Source: Candidatus Poribacteria bacterium (GTDB lineage: Bacteria; Poribacteria; WGA-4E; WGA-3G). From it: DNA of 64,000 nucleotides. The stretch covers positions 153,787 through 217,786 of the forward strand of contig VXMD01000026.1 of the NCBI GenBank assembly GCA_009841255.1, written 5' to 3'. The notes below the pieces were generated by a model, which worked only from the letters and a program-made list of their open reading frames with translations, searched no databases and was not told where the DNA came from. Numbering within the stretch: position 1 is the stretch's first letter; each line of letters starts with the position of its first letter. Below, piece after piece: positions 42,797-51,932 of the stretch. The translations under genes and the position numbers were made by a program.

Positions 42797-42805
42797 CTTT
42801 TCGAT

Positions 42806-43849
42806 TTATAGTTTTTCTCGAAGGACATCAATCAACCCGTCGGGCGGTTCAAACGGAAGTTCAATAATCTGGTTCGTTACCCCGCTGTAGTAGATACCGA
42901 GAAGGAGATTGAACTCTGCCAGAGATTGTTTGAGATGCGTCGGGTGCACATTCTTCTCATCATCAAGCCAATCGAAAACGGCCTCCGTGAGGTTGCCTTG
43001 TGCGACGACATCCTGCTCCCCGTAATCGAGCGGACCACTCTCGTAACCACCCTCCGGTGTTGCGCGTTCCCAACTGCTGAATCGCCAATGTACGAAGCCT
43101 TTCGTGCCGACGACAAAGACGCGTTTGTGGGTATGATTACCCGCATCTGGCTCTTTCGGCACTCGCTGTCCTACACCTGTTCCGAATGCGAGGGAGACGT
43201 GAAGCCCGTTTTCATAGAGTGCCTGAGCGGCAGCGTGCATAGGCGAAGGCTGAGTGGAGTCCAAATCCTGAGCCCCAGAAACCTGTCCGAGTACCCGCAC
43301 CGGACGCGAATTGTCGATATAGGAAGAGACGAGTTGCAATACGTGGGGTGCTTGATCGACGGGTGTACTCCGGGCACTGGCGTCAATGAATTTGATGTCG
43401 CCGATGCGACCTTCAGCGACATCCCGTTTCAATTCCAGGTTTTTCGGGTGGAAGTTCAACTGTGTGTTGACGACGAATTTCGTTTTCGTCTCTTCTGCTA
43501 ATCCGGCGAGTTGCTTCCAGTCTTCGCTCTCAACGGCAATCGGTTTTTCGACGATGGCGGCTGGTACCCCGGCATCCGAGGCTTGTTTCATCAACGAGTG
43601 CCGAATCCGTTGGTTGGTGCCGCGTAACACCGGTGCGGTAACGATATGAAGGACATCGGGTTTCTCTTTTTCAAGCATCTCATCAAGGTCGGTGTAGCGT
43701 GAAGAGATCCCGAAATCCTCACCGAAGCTGGTGAGAAGTTCTGTATTCATATCACAAATTGCGGCGAGTTTCCCGTTTTTGACGAAGCGATAGGCGTCTG
43801 CATGCGCCCGGGCACGTCCACCGCATCCTAACATGGCAGTTTTATACAT
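42806..43849 (-). CDS. Gfo/Idh/MocA oxidoreductase, tandem paralogue 2
   Basis: A 347-residue homologue of the other three array members, with the same MYKTAMLGCGGRARAH start and VEKPIAVE motif. It differs mainly in the segment VSGAQDLDSTQPSPMHAAAQ and KEPDAGNHTHKR. The nearly constant N- and C-termini with variable middle suggest functional divergence after duplication. GGAG precedes the ATG. Only 43 bp separates it from paralogue 3, so the two are probably one transcript. Confidence 0.9.
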   Translation of the reverse strand: MYKTAMLGCGGRARAHADAYRFVKNGKLAAICDMNTELLTSFGEDFGISSRYTDLDEMLEKEKPDVLHIVTAPVLRGTNQRIRHSLMKQASDAGVPAAIVEKPIAVESEDWKQLAGLAEETKTKFVVNTQLNFHPKNLELKRDVAEGRIGDIKFIDASARSTPVDQAPHVLQLVSSYIDNSRPVRVLGQVSGAQDLDSTQPSPMHAAAQALYENGLHVSLAFGTGVGQRVPKEPDAGNHTHKRVFVVGTKGFVHWRFSSWERATPEGGYESGPLDYGEQDVVAQGNLTEAVFDWLDDEKNVHPTHLKQSLAEFNLLLGIYYSGVTNQIIELPFEPPDGLIDVLREKL

Positions 43850-43892
43850 GGAGAAGTCTCCTCTAAAGATTCCGTCTAAATTCGGATTGCGT

Positions 43893-44930
43893 TTACAATT
43901 TTTCCCGAAGGGTGTCCATTAATCCGTCTGGGGGTTCAAAAGGTAAATCTATAATCTCGTTTGTGATACCACTGTAGTAAATTCCCAAAAGCAGATTGAA
44001 TTCCGCAAGGGATTGCTTGAGATGTGTCGGATGCACCTTGTTTTCATCGTCGAGCCAGTCAAAAACGGCTTCGGTGAGGTTGCCCTGTGCGGCGATGTCC
44101 TGTTCCCCGTAGTTGAGCGGACCGCCTTCGTAACCGCCTTCGGGTGTTGCGCGTTCCCAACTGCTGAACCGCCAATGCACAAAACCTTTTGTCCCGATGA
44201 CAAAAACGCGTTTATGAGCAACGGTGCTCTCACTGTCGGATGCTAATGTGCCCATACCCGTGCCGAATGCAACAGAGACATGTAGTCCGTTTTCATACAG
44301 GACATGCCCGGCGGCATGCATGGGAGAAGGTTGTGCCGAATCTAACTGCTCGTTCCCTGCAATCTGTCCGAGTACACGGACAGGACGCGAGTTGTCGATA
44401 TAGGAAGACACCAACTGAAGCACGTGGGGTGCCTGGTCGACTGGGGTGCTCCGTGCGCTGGCATCGATGAACTTAATTTCACCGATACGACCTGCCGCGA
44501 CATCCGCTTTTAATTCGAGGTTTTGTGGGTGGAAGTTGAGCTGTGTGTTAACAACGAATTTGGTTTGTGTCTCTTCTGCCAAACCTGCGATCTGTTTCCA
44601 ATCCTCGCTTTCAACGGCAATCGGCTTTTCCACAATCGCCGCTGGCACCCCGGCATCTGAGGCTTGTTTCATCAACGGGTACCGGATCCGTTCGCTGGTG
44701 CCGCGTAACACCGGCGCCGTAACGATGTGGAGAACATCGGGTTTCTCTTTTTCGAGCATCTCGTCTAAGTCCGTATAGCGGGAAGAGATACCGAACTCCT
44801 CACCGAAGTTGGTGAGCAATTCTTCATTCATATCGCAAATTGCGGCGATTTTGCCGCCTTTGACGAACCGGTAAGCACTCGCGTGCGCACGGGCACGACC
44901 CCCGCACCCTAAGAACGCCGTTTTATACAT
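43893..44930 (-). CDS. Gfo/Idh/MocA oxidoreductase, tandem paralogue 3
   Basis: A 345-residue member of the same array (MYKTAFLGCGGRARAHASAY, VEKPIAVE, GFVHWRFSSWERATPEGGYE). The ATG at 44930 with AGGAGACAACCTC upstream aligns with the paralogues; a longer frame to 44975 is not supported by them. Variable region: IAGNEQLDSAQPSPMH and DSESTVAHKR. Presumably co-transcribed with paralogues 2 and 4. Confidence 0.9.
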   Translation of the reverse strand: MYKTAFLGCGGRARAHASAYRFVKGGKIAAICDMNEELLTNFGEEFGISSRYTDLDEMLEKEKPDVLHIVTAPVLRGTSERIRYPLMKQASDAGVPAAIVEKPIAVESEDWKQIAGLAEETQTKFVVNTQLNFHPQNLELKADVAAGRIGEIKFIDASARSTPVDQAPHVLQLVSSYIDNSRPVRVLGQIAGNEQLDSAQPSPMHAAGHVLYENGLHVSVAFGTGMGTLASDSESTVAHKRVFVIGTKGFVHWRFSSWERATPEGGYEGGPLNYGEQDIAAQGNLTEAVFDWLDDENKVHPTHLKQSLAEFNLLLGIYYSGITNEIIDLPFEPPDGLMDTLREKL

Positions 44931-45037
44931 GAGGTTGTCTCCTCTAATATTAACAATAGCACGCCAGCAGCGCACCAGAACGTAGGGCGGGACGAGGGCA
45001 TGGGACCTCGACCCATCCAGGACAAATTTGTTTCAAA

Positions 45038-46084
45038 TTACAACTGCTCTCGGAGCATGTCCATTAGACCGTCGGGCGGTTCAAACGGGAGCTGGATAAC
45101 CTCGTTGGTGATCCCACTGTAATACATCCCTAAGATGAGGTTGTTCTCAACGAGCGATTGCTTGAGATGCGTCGGATGGACGTTGTTCTCATCCTCTAAC
45201 CAATCAAAAACGGCTTCGGTGAAGTTACCCTGTGCGACAACGTCTTGTTCCCCATAGTTAAGCGAACCGCCCTCATAGCCGCCGTCCACTGTTGAACGTT
45301 CCCAACTGCTGAACCGCCAATGCACAAAGCCTTTCGTTCCAGCAACAAAGACGCGTTTGTGCCCATAGATACCCGGGTCATTGGATACCTTTTGCCCGAA
45401 CGCTGTTCCAAATGCGAGAGAGACATGGACACCGTTCTCATACAAAGCATGTCCAACGGCGTGCGTTGGGGATGGATGTCCACCAGGCGCAAAATTTAAA
45501 TTCTCGCTTCCAGCGATTTGTCCAAGAATCCGCACCGGACGCGCGTTATCAATGTAGGAGGACACCAGTTGTAGCACATGTCCACCCTGCTCGGCGGATC
45601 TACTACGCGCACTCGTATCAATAAACCTTATTTCACCGATACGTCCTTCTGTGACATCTCTTTTTAATTCCAGATTTTTCGGATGGAAGTCGAGTTGTGT
45701 ATTGACGACAAATTTCGTTTGTGTCTCTTCCGCTAATCCCGCAATCTGTTTCCAATCTTTGCCTTCAACGGCAACCGGTTTCTCAACAATCGCCGCAGGA
45801 ACACCGTGGTCGGATGCCTGTTTCATCAACGGGTACCGGATCCGTTCGTTGCTGCTCGGAACCACGGGACTTGTGACGATATGGAGGACATCGGGTCTCT
45901 CTTTTTCAAGCATCTCGTCTAAGTCGGTGTAACGCGAAGAGATTCCGAAGTCATCCCCGAATGTGTTGAGACGTTCTGCGTCCATATCGCAGACTGCGGC
46001 GAGTTTCCCGCGTTTGACGAAGCGATAAGCATCTGCATGCCCACGAGCACGACCCCCGCAGCCTAACATGGCTGTTTTGTACAT
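45038..46084 (-). CDS. Gfo/Idh/MocA oxidoreductase, tandem paralogue 4
   Basis: A 348-residue member and first gene of the array. It is the most diverged copy: MYKTAMLGCGGRARGHADAY, VEKPVAVE, and an extra segment in the variable region (SGENLN-like SENLNFAPGGHPSP). Ribosome site GGAGATC. A promoter lies upstream, so this gene probably leads a transcript including paralogues 3 and 2. Confidence 0.9.
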   Translation of the reverse strand: MYKTAMLGCGGRARGHADAYRFVKRGKLAAVCDMDAERLNTFGDDFGISSRYTDLDEMLEKERPDVLHIVTSPVVPSSNERIRYPLMKQASDHGVPAAIVEKPVAVEGKDWKQIAGLAEETQTKFVVNTQLDFHPKNLELKRDVTEGRIGEIRFIDTSARSRSAEQGGHVLQLVSSYIDNARPVRILGQIAGSENLNFAPGGHPSPTHAVGHALYENGVHVSLAFGTAFGQKVSNDPGIYGHKRVFVAGTKGFVHWRFSSWERSTVDGGYEGGSLNYGEQDVVAQGNFTEAVFDWLEDENNVHPTHLKQSLVENNLILGMYYSGITNEVIQLPFEPPDGLMDMLREQL

Positions 46085-46159
46085 AGGAAGATCTCCTAAG
46101 TGTCCGTGATGTGTAAGGTCAAAGCCGTAGATTACAAAAAAATAGTAACAGGTTGTATC

Positions 46160-46188
46160 AGATTAACAATAGAAGCGGTTTTTGTCAA
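46160..46188 (-). promoter_or_regulatory. Promoter for the Gfo/Idh/MocA array
   Basis: Minus strand: TTGACA (46188-46183), 17 bp, TAATCT (46165-46160). Strong -35, weak -10. Confidence 0.45.
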
Positions 46189-46206
46189 ACCTTATTTCAG
46201 GGATTG

Positions 46207-47253
46207 CTACTCCGAGGCGATGTGGACTTTTTCTCCACTTTTTGCACTGTCGTAGAACGCGTCCAAGATTTTCATAAAGGTATACGCATCGGGGGCTGAG
46301 ACGTCTGGCGCAACCTCGCCCGCTATCGCCATGGCGAAGTGGTTGAGTTCGTAGTAGAAGACGTGGACCTCTTCAGGGAGTTCACCGTGGTCGATTTCGA
46401 GGGGTTGTTCATCAACGGTTTCTCGAACGAATTCGCCATCTTTAAATCGGGCTATGCCGCCGTTTGTGATTGCGCCGGTGGTGCCGTAAAGTTCAACGAC
46501 GCTGGCGGAATCGGAATGGCTCATCCGGGAACAATCGATCTGGATGGTTTTTCCGCCTTCGCATCCGAGGATACCGGTGAAATAGTCCTCTGCCGGTCCT
46601 TCCGGGCCGTTGTATTGTGGATAAAGCACATGCTTCGCAGCGAACGCCCATTCGGGTTTCGGGCATCCCATCCACCACCACGTGAGGTTGAGTTCATGCG
46701 AGTAGTGTTGTCCTAACGAACCGCCCTTCTGTCCATAGACGTGTAGCCATCGACTGTTGGGGTCGAGCTGCGGGATGAAGTTGTATTTTCCAAAGATACG
46801 AGCGTGATACAGGTCCCCGATCGCGCCGTTCAGTACAGCGCGCCGAATCTTCCGGTTGTTCGGGAAGTGGCGCATAAAGTAGCAGAATTGGAGCGTTTTC
46901 CCTGCGCGTTGTGCGGCTGTCTCCATCTCCAAGATTTCGGGTGCCCGGATTGCGTGCGGTTTTTGCACCAAGACATGCTTACCTCCACTGAGTGTATCAA
47001 GCACTTGCTGCAGCCTGCCATCTGGATTGGTAGCGAGATAGACGGCTTCAACATCGCGGTTGTCAAGAAGTTCGCGGTAGTCGGCATAGCGGTGTGGCAC
47101 GGCGTTGTCACCGCTTGCTTGTTCGCGACGGGTTGGATCGCTCTCGGCGATTGCAATAACGTTGAGTCGAGAGGTGGCGTTAGCGGCTTCGATAGCTCGG
47201 CAGCCTGCCCATCCACACCCAACGACTCCGGTTGGAATAGATTGGTTTGTCAT
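46207..47253 (-). CDS. Gfo/Idh/MocA oxidoreductase, separate subfamily
   Basis: A 348-residue NAD(P)-dependent oxidoreductase of another branch: GVVGCGWAGCRAIEAA at the N-terminus, QKP in place of the usual EKP (VLVQKPHAI, near residue 98), and GGSLGQHYSHELNLTWWWMG carrying the conserved His. The QKP variant occurs in some family members and does not by itself show inactivity. GGAGGCAATAC precedes the ATG. It lies between the HAD phosphatase and the tandem array, on the same strand. Confidence 0.88.
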   Translation of the reverse strand: MTNQSIPTGVVGCGWAGCRAIEAANATSRLNVIAIAESDPTRREQASGDNAVPHRYADYRELLDNRDVEAVYLATNPDGRLQQVLDTLSGGKHVLVQKPHAIRAPEILEMETAAQRAGKTLQFCYFMRHFPNNRKIRRAVLNGAIGDLYHARIFGKYNFIPQLDPNSRWLHVYGQKGGSLGQHYSHELNLTWWWMGCPKPEWAFAAKHVLYPQYNGPEGPAEDYFTGILGCEGGKTIQIDCSRMSHSDSASVVELYGTTGAITNGGIARFKDGEFVRETVDEQPLEIDHGELPEEVHVFYYELNHFAMAIAGEVAPDVSAPDAYTFMKILDAFYDSAKSGEKVHIASE

Positions 47254-47306
47254 AAGTAGTATTGCCTCCGATACTTCTCTGGAAACGTGCGGCAGAGATA
47301 TTGTGT

Positions 47307-48098
47307 CTAAAAGAGTTGTGATAACTCCGAAATACTATTGAGCACCCATGTCGGTTTCGCGACAGGATTTTCCAATTGATCGGGTTTAAACTTCCCGGTC
47401 TTCACAAGAACACTCCGCATCTTCATACTTTCTGCCCCAACGATGTCGGTGGTAATATCGTCGCCTACCACGACTACATCCTTTGGCGCGAGTTGAAGGT
47501 TACCAAGCACGGTTTTGAAGAACGTCTTGCTCGGCTTGCCCATGATTGTCGCTGTTTTGCCCGCAGCAGCCTCCAGGAGCGTCACGAACGCGCCGCAATC
47601 CAAGCGTATCCCTTCAGGAGAGAACCAGTAGAGTCCCTTCTGTAGCGCGATGAGTTCCGCGCCGTTCATCAACAGGCGGAAAGCGTGATTGAGAGCGTGA
47701 AAATCGAAGCCTTCCCCATAGTCCCCAACAACAACAAAATCGGGGGCATGATCGTCTGTAGGTATCTCCTTGAAAAACGCTTTGACGGCATCATCGACCA
47801 TAAAGTGGCAACTCGCTCCAGATTGTGCGCGTAAGTGGAGAAGACACGCGTACGTCGCATTAAAAATCTCATCTTCGTAGATCTCAAACCCCAATTCTTG
47901 CATCTGCGCGTGAAGCATCTTTGGGGTTTTGGCAGTCGTATTCGTCAAAAATCGGAGTTGATATTTCTCCTGCCGCAAATAGTTAACGGTTTCAATTGCG
48001 CCGGGGCAAGGTTCGTCCTTAAAATAGAGCGTCCCGTCCAAGTCAATCAAAAAAGCCTTTGGCGGCGTTGCATTCAATTGCTGTGTTGTGTTTGTCAT
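47307..48098 (-). CDS. HAD-IIA family hydrolase (NagD/LHPP-like phosphatase)
   Basis: A 263-residue haloacid-dehalogenase phosphatase. Motif I LIDLDGTLYF with nucleophile Asp near residue 18, motif II FLTNTTAKT, the conserved Lys in IMGKPSKTFF and motif III VGDDITTDIVGAE are all present; the cap (about 80-190) is of the IIA type. It would dephosphorylate small phosphorylated metabolites. It lies 3 bp from the broken periplasmic-binding-protein gene upstream, perhaps using the same promoter. Confidence 0.87.
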   Translation of the reverse strand: MTNTTQQLNATPPKAFLIDLDGTLYFKDEPCPGAIETVNYLRQEKYQLRFLTNTTAKTPKMLHAQMQELGFEIYEDEIFNATYACLLHLRAQSGASCHFMVDDAVKAFFKEIPTDDHAPDFVVVGDYGEGFDFHALNHAFRLLMNGAELIALQKGLYWFSPEGIRLDCGAFVTLLEAAAGKTATIMGKPSKTFFKTVLGNLQLAPKDVVVVGDDITTDIVGAESMKMRSVLVKTGKFKPDQLENPVAKPTWVLNSISELSQLF

Positions 48099-48101
48099 GC
48101 G

Positions 48102-48937
48102 TTAGGGTTCTATAACCTTATAGTGTTCCACCTGTCCACCCTTGATTGTTTGGATCGTGAGGCTTTTGACGGGATGCCGATTTTCGTCGTAATGCGAAAT
48201 GGTGGTGGCACCTTTGTAGCCACTGACTGCCGCGAACGCATCGCGGACCGCAACGCGGTCAAGTGAGCCAGCGGTTTCTATTGCGCGTGCCAAGAGTCGC
48301 ATCGCATCGTAGCCGGATGCAGCAATGCCATCGGGTGGACTCTCAAATAGTGCCGTGTAACTCCCTACAAACTCTTGAACGGCTGGATCCTGTGTGGCGA
48401 CAGAGAAATTCGTCGGATAATAACTGCCGTCCAACACGGTGTTATCATCTAAGATGCTGAGAAAGCGTTCCCGGTCATCCCATGCACTACCCCCGAGAAA
48501 GGTGCCTGTGATACCGATTTCGCGTGCTTTGTTTATCAACGAGGGCACTTCTGGCTGAAAGCCAGGACAGAAGATGACATCAGGTTGAACGTTGTGGATC
48601 TCTGTGAGCAGTGCAGTAAAGGCGGTGTCACCTACGGTATAGGCACCGCTATAGACGATTTCCCCGCCGGTTTCCTGAAAAGCTGTCTCAAATGCCTCGA
48701 CGAGACCGGTCGTATAGTCATCGTCTGCCTCGATAATTGTCGCTGCTGTTTTGGCACCGAGTTCATCGGGATTCATTGCGAAACTCGCCATCACTTTCCC
48801 TTGGAATGGGTTAGGGATGGTGATTAAAAAGACGTAATCTCCTGCTGCTGGCACATTCGCACCACTGGAACCGGGAAGCATGAGCCGCTGTGCTTGTTGT
48901 GCGATCGGACCAACCTCAAGGGAATTCTCACGCGCAT
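48102..48937 (-). pseudogene. Periplasmic binding protein (LivJ/LivK-like), 5'-deleted remnant
   Basis: The C-terminal two thirds of a branched-chain-amino-acid-type ABC substrate-binding protein: VGPIAQQAQRLMLPG, DYVFLITIPNPFQGKVMASFAM, TIIEADDDYTTGLVEAFE, then the second lobe to the end. A normal protein is about 380-400 residues; here only about 275 codons align. The signal peptide and the first part of lobe I are missing. A promoter, an AAAGGAG site and an ATG (48937) remain in front, but that ATG is out of frame with the rest and reaches a stop after about 37 codons. An internal ATG (48881) could give a fragment. This looks like a deletion joining the gene's start to its middle. Confidence 0.75.
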
Positions 48938-49018
48938 AATGTGGTATTTCTCCTTTTACGAAAATTAGAAAATGTTTGAAAAATATTTGAGTTTATGGTA
49001 ATTTCTTACCCAACAAAA

Positions 49019-49047
49019 ACAATAACAGACACTACAGGTTTTGTCAA
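49019..49047 (-). promoter_or_regulatory. Promoter upstream of the broken binding-protein gene
   Basis: Minus strand: TTGACA (49047-49042), 17 bp, TATTGT (49024-49019). It could now serve the HAD phosphatase gene downstream. Confidence 0.6.
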
Positions 49048-49159
49048 GTTTTGAAACATATGGGGACATATCTATTTAGGAATTGGTAGTCAGTAGTCGG
49101 TTTTCGGTGACAATGAGTAGTTGGTTTTCGGTGAAGGGGTGTTCGTTATATATAAACAC

Positions 49160-49275
49160 GTAGCCCGTAAGCGTAGCGGAGGGGTTTTTGCTTGGGCGTT
49201 TCCCCTTAGGTCTACGGAGAGGCATTTTATCTATCAAACCCACCTGCCCGAACCGCAAGGAAAATCAAAAAAAGG
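49160..49275 (+). repeat. Dispersed repeat R1, copy h, interrupted by R2 (49183-49202)
   Basis: GTAGCCCGTAAGCGTAGCGG, then GGTTTTTGCTTGGGCGTTTC (R2), then TCTACGGAGAGGCATTTTAT and CCGAACCGCAAGGAAAATC. The R1 end abuts the start of the LLM oxidoreductase gene and supplies AAGGAAA sequences ahead of its ATG. Confidence 0.8.
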
Positions 49276-49285
49276 AAATTAAAAA

Positions 49286-50344
49286 ATGGAACTCGGTTTT
49301 TTCACAATGCCTTTACACCCACCCGGCAGTGACACTACCAAGACGCTCGATGATGATATTGAGCAGATGGTAGTACTGGACGAGTTGGGCTATAAAGAAG
49401 CTTATGTTGGTGAGCATTTTACGTTTACGTGGGAGAATATTCCGTCTCCGGATCTTTTCATTGCAAAAGCGGCTGCGATGACAGAGAACATCGTCTTCGG
49501 CACGGGAATTACCTGTATGCCGATACACAATCCCGCCGTTGTCGCGCACCGGATCGCGCAACTTGATCATCAAACGCACGGACGCTTTCATTGGGGTGTT
49601 GGATCGAGTTCCACGCCGAGCGATGCGGAGATGTTCCTTGCAGATGGAGACAGACGGCAGTCGACCCGAGAAGGCATTGAGGCGGTACTCAAAATTTGGA
49701 CGGATCCGGAACCCGGACATTACAAAAGCGATTTCTGGGAATTTAAGATCCCCGAAGACCGTCCGAATATCGTCAGTGTTCACATGAAGCCTTATCAGAA
49801 ACCGCATCCGCCGATCGCAATGGCGGGATCATCGCCCAGATCCGACACACTCGTTCTTGCGGGCGAGCGGGGCTGGATTCCGATGAGTATTAATCTGGCG
49901 CATGTTTCTGTAATCAAAACACACTGGGACGCTGTCGAAGAGGGCGCGGAAACAGCTGGTTTATCACCATCTCGTTCGACATGGCGTATCGCCCGTGAGG
50001 TTTACGTTGCGGATACCACCGAACAGGCGAGAAAAGAGGCACTTGAAGGCACACTTGGACGCGATTTTAGGGACTACTGGTTTAACTTGTTTAGCCCAGG
50101 AAACTTTAAACCGGATCCAGATATGGACGACGCAGACATGACCCTCGAACATCTGTTGGATACCTTGTGGATTGTCGGGAGTCCAGATCACGTCGCGAAT
50201 CGCCTGCGTGAACTCTACGACGAAGTCGGTGGCTTTGGTGTCTTACTCGCCATGGGACACGAGTGGGAGCCGAAAGAGCAGTGGTTGAACTCAATGACGC
50301 TCCTCAAGAATGAGGTGATGCCGCAGCTGGCGGATTTGACATAG
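49286..50344 (+). CDS. LLM class flavin-dependent oxidoreductase
   Basis: A 352-residue luciferase-like FMN/F420-dependent monooxygenase. The (beta/alpha)8 features are visible: MELGFFTMPLHPP, YVGEHFTFTWENIPSPDLFIA, GTGITCMPIHNPAVVAHRIAQLDH, GRFHWGVGSSSTPSD and IAMAGSSPRSD. The family oxidises a wide range of organic compounds with a reduced flavin; no flavin reductase is adjacent. AAAGGAAATTAAAAA from the end of repeat R1h lies before the ATG. The stop codon is the first base group of the MITE-like element's left repeat. Confidence 0.88.
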   Translation: MELGFFTMPLHPPGSDTTKTLDDDIEQMVVLDELGYKEAYVGEHFTFTWENIPSPDLFIAKAAAMTENIVFGTGITCMPIHNPAVVAHRIAQLDHQTHGRFHWGVGSSSTPSDAEMFLADGDRRQSTREGIEAVLKIWTDPEPGHYKSDFWEFKIPEDRPNIVSVHMKPYQKPHPPIAMAGSSPRSDTLVLAGERGWIPMSINLAHVSVIKTHWDAVEEGAETAGLSPSRSTWRIAREVYVADTTEQARKEALEGTLGRDFRDYWFNLFSPGNFKPDPDMDDADMTLEHLLDTLWIVGSPDHVANRLRELYDEVGGFGVLLAMGHEWEPKEQWLNSMTLLKNEVMPQLADLT

Positions 50345-50521
50345 CACTCCGCTGGAGTGCAAGAAGGTTTCTATTTTCTTTACTATGGATATGTTGCTCC
50401 GCTGGAGCAAAGAGTTCTCTTTGTAGAATGGAAACCCATAATTCCGACTTTCTTCACGCCATCGGCGTGATATGTCTATAGAAATCGGCATTGTCCGTAG
50501 CGGCACTCCAGCGGAGTGCTA
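50342..50521. mobile_element. 180-bp MITE-like element with 19-bp perfect terminal inverted repeats
   Basis: Left end 50342-50360 (TAGCACTCCGCTGGAGTGC) and right end 50503-50521 are exact reverse complements; each end is itself a palindrome. The interior has another palindrome (TTGCTCCGCTGGAGCAA, about 50393-50410) and CACGCCATCGGCGTG near 50457. No coding capacity. The left end includes the TAG stop of the LLM gene. Non-autonomous transposable element or complex palindromic repeat; no transposase seen. Confidence 0.7.
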
Positions 50522-50611
50522 TGTGTTTTGGCGAGATATCTTGGTGGTCAACTTTTTCAGCGGAACGCTACCAAAATATTTACACATCCTTGTTCAATCA
50601 GGAGGCTTCTT

Positions 50612-51853
50612 ATGACGACCCTCATGGCAGGTGCAGCAGAGACTGTGATTACCTCCATAAAGGACAGACCCGATGTTTATGCCGAGTTGTATGCGCGCGT
50701 TTTGGTGCTCGCCGATGGTGAGAAACAGCTCGCTATTGTTACAGCCGACTATGGGCAGTTTTCACTTCAGTACAACAAGGTGTTGCTCGATGCAATCCAA
50801 GGTGCTACAGGTATACCGCCAGAGCAGGTCGTCATCAACTGTAGCCATACGCATAACGCGCCAGGCGTTGACGGGCGAGAGATGAGTGAAACATCTGAGG
50901 CGTGGTTGGCGACCTGTCTTGCCGAATTGGTGAAGGATGCTGTGGATACGCTTGAGCCGGCGACCTTGCGCGTCGGGCGTGCCCCTGTCCAAGTCGGCTA
51001 CAATCGGCGCATAATGAACGACGAGGGCTATATTACCATGGCACCCAACCCGGAGGGTCCCGTTGTGCCGTGGGTTGACGCGTTAGGGGCTTACGACGTA
51101 AATGGGGACATTATCGCTGTGCTGTTCTCGCATGCGGCGCATCCGGTGATTGTCCACTGGTCGAGCGAGGAGATGGGTGCGGATTTCCCCGGTTATGCCG
51201 TTGAGCATCTGCGCAATTTCTTGGCATTGAAGTCGAAAAGCATTTTACTCTTCGCGCAAGGTTGCGCCGCGGACATCAACGGGTATCCATTGCGAGGGGG
51301 TTTCGAGGCGTGCGATGTCGCTGGATTCATGCTGGCGTTTGCGACACACCAAGCGTTGAAAACTGCGAAAGAGGTTCCCGCCGCACCCCTTAAAGCCTGT
51401 TCAAAATTGGTCAGTTTACCGTTCCGAGCTCCGCCATCGGTTGCGGAGTGCGAACAGTTAATCGAAGAATTTCCTGACGATGAACGTTATGTTGCCCTGT
51501 TAGAGATTGCTAAGAGCGGTGAAAAGCGCACTCTACCCTTCCCCATAAGCGCGTTCGCTGTCGGCGATGCGCTCTGTTTCTTGTCTGTATCGCATGAACT
51601 CTTTTCGGAATATCAACTCTTTGCGGACGAGACCTCACCGTTCTCGCACACCTTCGTTTTTGGGTACACGAACGGCAGTGAGGTCTATATTGCGACCAGA
51701 GCGGCTTACGAGTTGGGGTTGAAGGCAGGTTATGAAGCTGGACCCCGGAACCATGCGCTCAGCGGTCCGTATCGATTAGCGTTGTTACCGGCAGTCGAAG
51801 AACAGATTCACGCCGAGATGACGGATCTATTAGGGAAACTAAAAGGTTCGTGA
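50612..51853 (+). CDS. Neutral/alkaline ceramidase N-terminal domain-like protein
   Basis: A 413-residue protein resembling the catalytic domain of neutral ceramidase. Seen: AIVTADYGQFS, INCSHTHNAPGVDG (a His pair expected to bind zinc), AVLFSHAAHPVIVHWSS (another zinc His), LFAQGCAADINGYPLRGG with the catalytic-type Cys/Gly stretch, and C-terminal FVFGYTNGSEVYIA. Ceramidases hydrolyse the N-acyl bond of ceramide; many bacterial homologues of this length lack the C-terminal domain and have unknown substrates. No signal peptide, so cytoplasmic. Start 50612 follows CAGGAGG; a longer frame would begin inside the MITE-like element. Confidence 0.85.
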   Translation: MTTLMAGAAETVITSIKDRPDVYAELYARVLVLADGEKQLAIVTADYGQFSLQYNKVLLDAIQGATGIPPEQVVINCSHTHNAPGVDGREMSETSEAWLATCLAELVKDAVDTLEPATLRVGRAPVQVGYNRRIMNDEGYITMAPNPEGPVVPWVDALGAYDVNGDIIAVLFSHAAHPVIVHWSSEEMGADFPGYAVEHLRNFLALKSKSILLFAQGCAADINGYPLRGGFEACDVAGFMLAFATHQALKTAKEVPAAPLKACSKLVSLPFRAPPSVAECEQLIEEFPDDERYVALLEIAKSGEKRTLPFPISAFAVGDALCFLSVSHELFSEYQLFADETSPFSHTFVFGYTNGSEVYIATRAAYELGLKAGYEAGPRNHALSGPYRLALLPAVEEQIHAEMTDLLGKLKGS

Positions 51854-51932
51854 GACGTGGAAAGATGGAAGAATCAAGATGTCGCTTCCACCCTTCCATG
51901 CTTCCAAATCTATTTTTTTATTTCGTCTGAGA

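Larger units (their letters stand above)
48938..49285. other. Intergenic region with promoter, short direct repeat and R1/R2 repeats
   Basis: No gene seen. Besides the minus-strand promoter it holds an imperfect direct repeat (AGTAGTCGGTTTTCGGTGA near 49090 and AGTAGTTGGTTTTCGGTGA near 49119) and R1 copy h with an embedded R2 unit. Confidence 0.6.

Noticed and set aside
40654-46084. Tandem Gfo/Idh/MocA copies as an assembly duplication
   Set aside because: The copies differ at many positions and have different flanks, so they are real paralogues.
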